Below are positions 58,258 to 64,000 of a stretch of 64,000 nt of DNA, one piece after another. The position numbers were made by a program, and so were the translations under genes. The notes under the pieces are model-generated. The model saw only the letters and a list, made by a program, of their open reading frames with translations, searched no databases and was not told where the DNA came from. The stretch spans positions 1 to 64,000 of the forward strand of contig CAZOPV010000007.1 in NCBI GenBank assembly GCA_964582085.1. The letters are read 5' to 3'. Source of the DNA: JADGNF01 sp964582085 (GTDB taxonomy: Archaea > Thermoproteota > Bathyarchaeia > Bathyarchaeales > Bathycorpusculaceae). The stretch's first letter is position 1, and every line of letters starts with the position of its first letter.

Positions 58258-59253
58258 CGCTTTCCAGAGATGATCAGATTTTGGTCGAGGCAACCTTTGA
58301 GTTTTTCCTTCTTTCTTAAGTAACCGTTGCTCTTTTTTTGCTGTAAACTCGCCGATAATTGTGGCCTGAATATTTTGGTACTCTAGATTTTCAACTATCT
58401 TATTTGCAAAAACTGGGTCTGCAGCAACCAACAATGCCCCTGAACTGATCAGTTGCAAGGGATCCAATTTGAAATGGTCGCAAATTTTGGCGGTTTCAGG
58501 TTCAACCACAATTTTTTCCTGCAAAACCTCAACTCCCAAGTTGGCAGCGTCCGCCATCTCGTGAATGCCTCCTGCGACGCCTCCTTCGGTGGGGTCATGC
58601 ATTGCATGGACGCCTCCGATGCGACACGCATTTAAAGCATCTTTTACCACGCTGATTTTGCTGTAGAAGTCTTTGGCATTTTTTAGCTGCGGAGAATTCA
58701 GAATTTTTCTGAGTTCGTTTTCTCTGTCCCAAGCCAGTATGGCAGTACCTTCTATGCCTGCAGTTTTGGTCATAATCAGTTTGTCTTTTGGTTTTGCCTC
58801 TGCAGCCGTTACATATTTCCCTTTTTCCGTTATACCCATAGCACAACCAACTACAATTGGGTGTGCAAGTTGAGGTGTAGTTTCGCAGTGACCACCCACA
58901 ATGGCCATACCGAGGTCTTTAGCTGCCCGGCTCATTTGAGAACTGATAGCGTCAACCATCTTTCTGTCTGCCCCTTGGGGTAGCAGGAGGCAAGAGAAGA
59001 GGAAAATAGGTTCTACACCAAAAGTTGCCACGTCATTAGCGTTTACGTTAACAGCAAGGTAACCTATACGTTCCACCGCGCCAGTGATGGGATCCATAGA
59101 GACAATTAAAGACTTGCCGCCTACATCTATGACTGCGCCGTCTACGCCTGGAGCGGGTCCTAAGGTAACTTCTTTACGGGTAGCACCCAAGTTTTTGAAG
59201 ACCACTTCTTTGAGTATATCTATGGGGATTTTTCCAGGCGGTAAATGTTTCAT
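58243..59253 (-). CDS. PurM/HypE-like (AIR synthase-related) protein
   Basis: A 336-residue protein of the AIR-synthase/HypE/SelD superfamily. 'GPAPGVDGAVIDVGGKSLIVSMDPITGA', 'AVNVNANDVATFGVEPIFLF' (ATP-binding Asn/Asp), and 'HDPTEGGVAGGIHEMADAANLGVEV' match HypE-like members. The terminal Cys of true HypE (PRIC) is absent, so hydrogenase maturation is unlikely. The AIR synthase-related group's reaction is unknown. Confidence 0.88.
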   Translation of the reverse strand: MKHLPPGKIPIDILKEVVFKNLGATRKEVTLGPAPGVDGAVIDVGGKSLIVSMDPITGAVERIGYLAVNVNANDVATFGVEPIFLFSCLLLPQGADRKMVDAISSQMSRAAKDLGMAIVGGHCETTPQLAHPIVVGCAMGITEKGKYVTAAEAKPKDKLIMTKTAGIEGTAILAWDRENELRKILNSPQLKNAKDFYSKISVVKDALNACRIGGVHAMHDPTEGGVAGGIHEMADAANLGVEVLQEKIVVEPETAKICDHFKLDPLQLISSGALLVAADPVFANKIVENLEYQNIQATIIGEFTAKKEQRLLKKEGKTQRLPRPKSDHLWKALTRQ

Positions 59254-59282
59254 GTTGAAGCCTCGTTGAGAATATTACCTGT

Positions 59283-59813
59283 CTAATTTTTAATTTGTGG
59301 GAAGACCCTTGTTATCGCAGCTACAACGGGAATTGCTATGATTAAACCAACTGACATCTGAACCACGTTAAACGGGACTTCTGCAAGAGCTACACCAAAC
59401 GGGTAGCCGAGAGCTACCTGCTCGTAGATGAAGTAACCTAAGACCATTTCTAAACCGCCGGCAAAGATGGCAATTACTGCGCTGAGGCTGTAGTTAAAAC
59501 GTTTACGTAAATGCTGATACAGACTGCCTACAATGGCGCCTTCGATACCTTTTATGGCTAGTGTGCCTGGTGCAAAGTGGGAGTAGCCAAGCATAACGTC
59601 AGCGCTCATGGCACCTATGCCTCCTGCAAGTAGACCTGCTAAAGGTCCAAAAATAAGTGATGCGACGTAAATTATGGTTTCGCCCAAATTGAAGTAGCCG
59701 CTTGTGGCAGGTATGTTTATGACGAACATGTAGGTTGCGACGAATACAAGTGCAGCGAAAACAGCTGAAGCTGCTATAACTGGTGCTTTTGATTGTGCTT
59801 GTTGTTTTAGCAA
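59283..59813 (-). CDS. ECF transporter S-component
   Basis: A 176-residue membrane protein with about six helices: 'AASAVFAALVFVATYMFVINIPATSGYFNLGETIIYVASLIFGPLAGLLAGGIGAMSAD'-type pattern (residues ~14-70) of vitamin S-components such as the riboflavin/HMP-like group. The N-terminal AxxxA-like helix contacts EcfT. It lies directly downstream of the palindrome at 59849 and of the threonine-synthase-like/winged-helix gene. Substrate not assignable; a B-vitamin or precursor is likely. Confidence 0.88.
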   Translation of the reverse strand: MLKQQAQSKAPVIAASAVFAALVFVATYMFVINIPATSGYFNLGETIIYVASLIFGPLAGLLAGGIGAMSADVMLGYSHFAPGTLAIKGIEGAIVGSLYQHLRKRFNYSLSAVIAIFAGGLEMVLGYFIYEQVALGYPFGVALAEVPFNVVQMSVGLIIAIPVVAAITRVFPQIKN

Positions 59814-59848
59814 TGTTTTTCACCAACTCTAGTGTAGCCGCAACTTTT

Positions 59849-59870
59849 TAGTATAGTTATAACTATACTA
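59849..59870. promoter_or_regulatory. Perfect 22-bp palindrome (operator candidate)
   Basis: TAGTATAGTTA followed at once by its exact reverse complement TAACTATACTA. It lies 36 bp upstream of the ECF S-component start and 14 bp after the stop of the winged-helix fusion gene, where an ECF promoter would be. An 11-bp half-site pair without spacer fits a dimeric winged-helix repressor. Confidence 0.75.
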
Positions 59871-59883
59871 TTAAACTTGGCGG

Positions 59884-61278
59884 TTACAGAAGAGACTTCA
59901 AATTTTCGATACTTGCTAAGGCTTTTTTGCCTTGCTCTGTTATCCTGAAAAATTTTTTCTTATCTTCTTCGTAGCCTACAATTAGTCCTTTCTCTTCCAA
60001 CTCGTTGAGATGCTGATAGATGGCTGCGCGAGTCATAATTTTTCCCAGTTGTTTCCAGAGGTCATATCCATAACTAGCTTTTTCATTTAAGGCTCGGAGA
60101 ATTTTTTCTTTGGTGCTTATCTCTAAGCCTAAACCAGCTGTTTTTTGTTTTTTAGTTAGTGCCTGTAGTACATCTGTAGCTTTTAAGCCACTTCCAGTAA
60201 TGAGGCAGGTCACGATGTTGTCCTCAGCTACTTTGTTTTGGTCTGCAAGTTTTTTGAGAGCTGCCACTGTTGCTGAGCTAGCAGGTTCTGCAAAAACACC
60301 CTCAAGCTTGGCGATCTCAAGTTCTGCAGTAAGAATTTCTGTGTCAGAAACGGTTATCGCGAGTCCTTCGGATTCTTTTATTGCTTTTGCAGCTAGTTCA
60401 GCTTGAAGAGGTTCGCCGACTAGAACCGCCAGTGCGCGGGTGGATGGGCTGTAACCATTTTTCCATGTAATTTTGCCTTCAAGTTCGCCAACGATGGGTG
60501 CGCATCCTTCGGGTTGAACGCCGACAAGTTTTGGTAAAGTTTTTGTTAATCCCAGTTTTTCAAGTTCTTTAAACCCTTTCCAGAGCGAATAAATCGTGCC
60601 TCCGCTTCCCATAGGAACCAAGACCCACTCTGGTACACCTTGTTGCTCATAAATTTCGTAGGCAATTGTCTTTTGGGCTTCAATAGCTAAAGGGTTTAGT
60701 TCTGCAGTTGCTTGATACCAGCCTGATTCTTTGGCTAAAAAGTTAGCTTTTCGGATTGACTCATCTACAATATCGCCGAATTCTCTGATGACAGCATCAT
60801 AAGCAAGCATCTGAGCTAACTTGCCCAAATCAACAATTTTTGGCACAATAATGTGGCAAATTAAGCCCGCCTTAGCTGAGTATGCAGCCAATGACGCTCC
60901 CATGTTTCCATTTGTGGCACACACCACTGCTTTATAGTTAGCATCTATCGCGTCAGAAGTTAACAGTGCTGCGGCTCGATCGCGGTATGAATGTGTAGGA
61001 TTGCGGGTTTCATCCTTCAAATAGAACTCTTTTAGGTCCACTGATTTTGCAAGTCTCTCAGCCTTAAGCAGAGGTGTTCCGCCTTCGCCTAAACTTATGG
61101 TGTGCTTGACTGGGGGAAGTAATTGTTTATATCTCCAAAAGTTCAACGGGCCTGAGAATGCTGTTTTGCCCACCTGTGGTAGCGCCGCAAAATATTCCAA
61201 TATCCCGCCGCATCTTTCACAGTTACTCTTCAATGGGTATGTCGCGAATTGGGAACCGCAGTGAACGCATTGGAGCAT
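59884..61278 (-). CDS. Threonine-synthase-like protein with C-terminal winged helix (PLP Lys replaced)
   Basis: A 464-residue fusion. An N-terminal zinc ribbon (CVHC...CERC) is followed by a fold-type II PLP domain with 'GEGGTPLLKAERL', 'ATNGNMGASLAAYSAKAG', 'GSGGTIYSLWKG' and 'ITGSGLKATD'. The motif normally NPTGSFKDR reads 'NPTHSYRDR', so the Schiff-base Lys is Arg99. Residues ~388-464 form a PadR-like winged helix ('ILRALNEKASYGYDLWKQL', 'AAIYQHLNELEEKGLIVG'). It likely binds DNA and senses PLP, threonine or a related ligand rather than catalysing threonine synthesis. Confidence 0.9.
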   Translation of the reverse strand: MLQCVHCGSQFATYPLKSNCERCGGILEYFAALPQVGKTAFSGPLNFWRYKQLLPPVKHTISLGEGGTPLLKAERLAKSVDLKEFYLKDETRNPTHSYRDRAAALLTSDAIDANYKAVVCATNGNMGASLAAYSAKAGLICHIIVPKIVDLGKLAQMLAYDAVIREFGDIVDESIRKANFLAKESGWYQATAELNPLAIEAQKTIAYEIYEQQGVPEWVLVPMGSGGTIYSLWKGFKELEKLGLTKTLPKLVGVQPEGCAPIVGELEGKITWKNGYSPSTRALAVLVGEPLQAELAAKAIKESEGLAITVSDTEILTAELEIAKLEGVFAEPASSATVAALKKLADQNKVAEDNIVTCLITGSGLKATDVLQALTKKQKTAGLGLEISTKEKILRALNEKASYGYDLWKQLGKIMTRAAIYQHLNELEEKGLIVGYEEDKKKFFRITEQGKKALASIENLKSLL

Positions 61279-61455
61279 GTTTTTCCCAATTCAATTCACT
61301 GTGTGGTTAAACCTATAAATAATGGGGTCTTCTGGAAGAGGAGATTTATACAGCAAACATTTTCAGCCTTCCTATTCATAGGGACGTTTATAGGGAGTTG
61401 TTTTGCTGGAAAAGTTTATGTTTAACCTCGAAACTCTACTTCCTCGATTTGTTGG

Positions 61456-61471
61456 CGGACCACCGAGTCCG
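61456..61471 (+). other. Leader hairpin upstream of eL15
   Basis: CGGAC (61456-61460) pairs with GTCCG (61467-61471) around CACCGA in the 257-bp leader region before the eL15 gene, followed by GGCCTTTAGGCTGAACCG. It may be a regulatory leader; no known element is recognised. Confidence 0.35.
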
Positions 61472-61535
61472 ATGGGATGTGGCCTTTAGGCTGAACCGAA
61501 AAACAGCAAACACAAACTACATAAGGTGAAAATAG

Positions 61536-62120
61536 ATGGCATACAAATACATAGCCGAAGAATGGGCGAAACCTGAAAAAAGCTTCGTTGACGAACTCAT
61601 GCGCCAACGTCTAGTTCAATGGCGCAAAGAGCCAACGGTAAACCGTATAGAAAGACCCACGCGCCTTGATAGTGCAAGAAAACTTGGGTACAAAGCCAAG
61701 CAAGGCTTCGTCATTGCACGTGTGAGCGTACGTCGAGGTAACTTGAGGAAGTTGCGTCCAAGATCAGGTCGCAGACCCAAACGTATGGGTGTTAAAAAGT
61801 TTAAACCTGCAAAAAGCCTTAAACTCATTGCGGAAGAACGCGCACAACGTAAGTTCCCAAACTTGGAAGTTTTGAACAGTTACTGGGTTGGTGAAGATGG
61901 GCGCCACAAGTGGTTCGAGGTAATTCTTGTAGATCCGAATCATCCCGTTATTAAGGCAGACAAAAATCTTAACTGGATAAGCGAAAAACAGCATACAAAA
62001 CGCGTGAACCGCGGTTTAACTAGCGCAGGCAAAAACGTTAGAGGTTTACACCACAGGGGTATAGGTTCAGAAAAAGCTCGACCAAGTCGCAAATACGGAA
62101 ACAAAGGAGTGCACCAATGA
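61536..62120 (+). CDS. rpl15e: Ribosomal protein eL15
   Basis: A 194-residue large-subunit protein: 'RPTRLDSARKLGYKAKQGFVIARVSVRRGN', 'RPKRMGVKKFKPAKSLKLIAEERAQRKFPNLEVLNSYWVGEDG', and 'RGLTSAGKNVRGLHHRGIGSEKARPSRK' are diagnostic of archaeal/eukaryotic L15e. Full length; AGGTGA ribosome site before ATG. First gene of the translation/RNA-processing operon. Confidence 0.98.
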   Translation: MAYKYIAEEWAKPEKSFVDELMRQRLVQWRKEPTVNRIERPTRLDSARKLGYKAKQGFVIARVSVRRGNLRKLRPRSGRRPKRMGVKKFKPAKSLKLIAEERAQRKFPNLEVLNSYWVGEDGRHKWFEVILVDPNHPVIKADKNLNWISEKQHTKRVNRGLTSAGKNVRGLHHRGIGSEKARPSRKYGNKGVHQ

Positions 62121-62121
62121 C

Positions 62122-62373
62122 ATGCACCACATAACCCCCATAGTTATAAATCAGACAGGCAGAAAACGCAGAGGCAGAGGATTTAGCCCCAGCGAGCTTA
62201 AAGAAGCAGGGCTAAACTCAGCAGATGCTAAGAAGCTTGGCGTTCGTATAGATCGTAAACGTAAAACGGCACATGAAGAAAACATCAAGACCCTCAAAGC
62301 GTATGTCGAGAAAGTTAAAAGCTCTTCAAAATCTGACTTTACTGCGGCAGCCAAGAAAAAACCTAAAAACTAA
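62122..62373 (+). CDS. rpl13e: Ribosomal protein eL13
   Basis: An 83-residue basic protein: 'GRKRRGRGFSPSELKEAGLNSADAKKLGVRIDRKRKTAHEENI', the archaeal L13e core (RGRGFS.sELk.AGL...A..LGv.iD.RRkt..EEN). It is present in TACK and Asgard archaea and not, to my knowledge, in euryarchaeota, so it is useful for placing the organism. Lys-rich tail. Starts 1 bp after the eL15 stop. Confidence 0.9.
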   Translation: MHHITPIVINQTGRKRRGRGFSPSELKEAGLNSADAKKLGVRIDRKRKTAHEENIKTLKAYVEKVKSSSKSDFTAAAKKKPKN

Positions 62374-62433
62374 AACCGCCATTAATCAATGTGCGGTGTT
62401 CATTTGCCTTCTTCCAACTTTCCCATAGCTTAC

Positions 62434-62853
62434 ATGATTATAACTGCTTTTTCGCACGCTACTGAAGACCCTGAAAAAGTCCAGACTGCAATAAAAAACA
62501 CTTTGCCTGAGGTTTTGACCCAAGATTTAGTGTTTACAAAAAAAGCGGTCACGGGGCACCATGGTAACCCCATAATCTTTTATGAAGCAAAACTTGTAGA
62601 CAAAAAACTGCTTCCTGTAGCGCTCGAAAAAATTGCCCGACTTCTCAGTCCACTTGATAAAGAACTCCTCAATGATGAACTGAAACTGCACATCGAAAAG
62701 CACAACCTTTACCTAAGATTCAGTAAGCAAAGCGCCTACTTAGGTACCTTAAAACTAGCTGCCAATGACCCTATACACTTCAAAATTCACTTCAAAAACA
62801 AAACCCCTGCAGAAATTATGGTGCTATGTAGGCAAATAGGGCTGTTGCCATGA
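62434..62853 (+). CDS. COG1325-type predicted RNA-binding (exosome-associated) protein
   Basis: About 139 residues: 'MIITAFSHATEDPEKVQTAI', 'TKKAVTGHHGNPIIFYEAKL', 'LHIEKHNLYLRFSKQSAYLGTLKLAANDPIHFKIHF' match the archaeal predicted exosome-related RNA-binding family. It typically neighbours RNase P protein genes, as here. ATG 62434 is chosen over upstream 62389. Ends in an ATGA overlap with the next gene. Confidence 0.88.
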   Translation: MIITAFSHATEDPEKVQTAIKNTLPEVLTQDLVFTKKAVTGHHGNPIIFYEAKLVDKKLLPVALEKIARLLSPLDKELLNDELKLHIEKHNLYLRFSKQSAYLGTLKLAANDPIHFKIHFKNKTPAEIMVLCRQIGLLP

Positions 62854-63593
62854 AGCGAACTTTTGTAGATTTGCATTTGCGCCCAAACCTTAAAGACTCC
62901 GCGGCAATCGTCCGCCTCATAGACAAAACCGCGGCTTTAGATTACCGTCTGGTTTCAGTGCCAACTGATCCGCAAGCTTCATCTGGAGAAATCCAGAAAC
63001 TGCGCGACATCTGTAAAAACGCAGGGTTAGATTTCGTATCGAGGGTCGATTTGCGCCCCAGATCTCAAAATGAACTGCTGACGTTGTTGCGGAAATGCAG
63101 ACGTAGATTCGAAATCATTTGTGTCCTTTGTGAAAACAAAGAAGTTGCAAGGCAAGCCGCCAAAGACCGCAGAGTTGACTTGCTAAATTTTCCCCAAACT
63201 GATTACCGCAACAGATTTTTTGATGCTGCAGAAGCTGAACTTGCCAGTGGCGGTCTTGCTGCCCTAGAGTTTGATGTTAAACCGTTACTTTTGTTGGAGG
63301 GGCCTGCAAGAGTGCGTTTGCTTTCATGCTTAAGACGCGAAGTTCAAGTTGCCCGAGCCTTTCATGTGCCCATTGTAGTTTCCAGCGGTGTTTCTGAGGT
63401 TGTACTCTTACGTAAGCCCCGAGAAATGGCTGTTCTGTTTTCCCTTGTCGACTTAGCTGGTGTTTACGGTTTAGACGCTGTTTCCTGCGCCCCTCTGGCT
63501 ATTGTTAAAAGGAATCGGGAAAAGCTCTGCAGCAAGTTTGTAGCACCAGGTATAAGAGTGGTTAAAAGGGAGATGGATTGTGAAGAGAGTTAA
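62850..63593 (+). CDS. rnp3: RNase P protein component 3 (Rpp30)
   Basis: A 247-residue TIM-barrel-like RNase P subunit: 'FVDLHLRPNLKDSAAIVRLIDKTAALDYRLVSV', 'VDLLNFPQTDYRNRFFDAAEAELASGGLAALEF', 'VPIVVSSGVSEVVLLRKPREMAVLFSLVDLAG'. It pairs with Pop5 in archaeal RNase P for tRNA 5' processing. The downstream Pop5 gene overlaps its end by 14 bp. Confidence 0.93.
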   Translation: MKRTFVDLHLRPNLKDSAAIVRLIDKTAALDYRLVSVPTDPQASSGEIQKLRDICKNAGLDFVSRVDLRPRSQNELLTLLRKCRRRFEIICVLCENKEVARQAAKDRRVDLLNFPQTDYRNRFFDAAEAELASGGLAALEFDVKPLLLLEGPARVRLLSCLRREVQVARAFHVPIVVSSGVSEVVLLRKPREMAVLFSLVDLAGVYGLDAVSCAPLAIVKRNREKLCSKFVAPGIRVVKREMDCEES

Positions 63594-63909
63594 GCGTCGC
63601 TATTTAGCTCTGCAGATAGATTCAGCATATGTTCCTAGCCAAAAAGAATTTTTGGATTGTGTTTGGGCTGCAGTCACCAAGTTGTACGGTGAGTTTGGTG
63701 CAAGCTTAACCAGTTTAGCTTTGATTGATTATGACGCCGAAGGCAGGCAGGCTGTGCTGCGTGCTAATCTGGCAACGGTGGATCAGGTTAGGGTTGCTGT
63801 GGCTTCAATTACTTCGATTGCAGGTAGGGAGGCGGCGGTGCATGTTTTGGTGGCTTCAGGCACAATTAAAGCGTTAAACGCTCGTTTGAAAGAGTTGAAT
63901 AGTGCGTAA
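63580..63909 (+). CDS. rnp2: RNase P protein component 2 (Pop5/Rpp14)
   Basis: A 109-residue protein: 'RRYLALQIDSAYVPSQKEFLDCVWAAVTKLYGEFGAS' and 'AVLRANLATVDQVRVAVASITSIAG' match the Pop5/Rpp14 family, the partner of Rpp30. GTG start inside the upstream gene indicates translational coupling. The 91 bp that follow contain no gene but have a TATA-like AATTTTATATG near 63962-63972. Confidence 0.93.
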   Translation: MKRVKRRYLALQIDSAYVPSQKEFLDCVWAAVTKLYGEFGASLTSLALIDYDAEGRQAVLRANLATVDQVRVAVASITSIAGREAAVHVLVASGTIKALNARLKELNSA

Positions 63910-64000
63910 GTTTTGTGTGGTTGCTTTTCGTTTCCATCTGTTTGATTTGTTGTCAAATGTAAATTTTATATGTGTTAAAAGACAATAATGTTTGCGCGAA

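Noticed and set aside
58243..59253. Hydrogenase maturation protein HypE
   Set aside because: Lacks the C-terminal PRIC-type cysteine; better described as an AIR synthase-related protein.
61456..61500. H/ACA-type guide RNA before eL15
   Set aside because: One short hairpin is present, but no clear pseudouridylation pocket or ANA box at the required distance.

Overview
The window is archaeal chromosomal DNA. It carries a group II chaperonin (thermosome), ribosomal proteins eL15 and eL13, the RNase P proteins Rpp30 and Pop5, an Lsm protein, a RIO2 kinase, a TRAM protein, a ThiI-type tRNA sulfurtransferase, a zinc-type 7Fe ferredoxin, and a small RNA with archaeal C/D-box geometry. eL13 is, as far as I know, a TACK/Asgard-side protein rather than a euryarchaeal one. 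Together with the anaerobe-type redox genes (rubrerythrin, many ferredoxins, radical SAM) this suggests an anaerobic TACK archaeon, possibly Bathyarchaeia. That placement is inference.

Layout. 1-481: trailer end of a CRISPR array whose leader and cas genes lie off the left edge, followed by a relic HTH gene. 671-7065: Fe-S and metallocofactor cluster (Mrp ATPase, ferredoxin, three NifX-like proteins, IscU/NifU scaffold, two MinD ATPases with inserted ferredoxins, ferritin-like protein, DUF5320, DUF134 regulator, flavodoxin) with no nitrogenase genes. 7272-13356: complete oligopeptide-type ABC importer whose binding protein appears circularly permuted. 13442-15530: small membrane proteins and an MFS transporter. 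15610-15646: an isolated degenerate copy of the CRISPR repeat. 15728-21118: AT-rich sugar/glycan cluster (GT2, FdtA-like ketoisomerase, NeuD-like acetyltransferase, beta-propeller, FemAB-like transferase, DegT aminotransferase). 21726-27511: ECF S-component, TPR protein, E1-like ThiF/MoeB, SDR, MoaD-like protein, thermosome. 27741-32734: GNAT-M50 fusion, a decayed DUF6512 gene, TspO-like protein, dTMP-kinase-like protein, polyprenol kinase, tRNA-Glu, NDK. 32954-38714: Mg-type P-ATPase with an extra C-terminal domain, radical SAM protein, C/D sRNA, Zn-HTH protein, hydrolase. 38731-43371: tRNA-Val, tRNA-Phe, TRAM protein, several decayed frames, Imm5-like protein, ArsR-ferredoxin operon. 43382-51344: oxidative-defence and repair neighbourhood (peroxiredoxin, Nth, FTR plus glutaredoxin, flavin disulfide reductase, primase-like AEP, Zn ferredoxin, SOD, rubrerythrin, AlkA-like glycosylase). 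51348-61278: ABC-2 exporter, ThiI, RIO2, Lsm, tandem glycosyltransferases, HypE/PurM-like protein, ECF S-component, and a threonine-synthase-like protein fused to a winged helix. 61536-63909: translation and RNA-processing operon.

The most interesting points are: (1) a threonine-synthase-like protein in which the Schiff-base Lys is Arg, with a C-terminal winged helix, next to a perfect 22-bp palindrome and an ECF vitamin-uptake gene (a candidate PLP-fold type II transcription factor); (2) a permuted SBP_bac_5 binding protein; (3) a C/D sRNA with two exact 12-nt guides, one predicted to target the 23S P-loop; (4) the orphan CRISPR repeat 15 kb from the array; and (5) genes whose best Shine-Dalgarno site points to a CTG, ACG or GTA start. 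Functional calls come from recognising motifs by eye. No database search was run.
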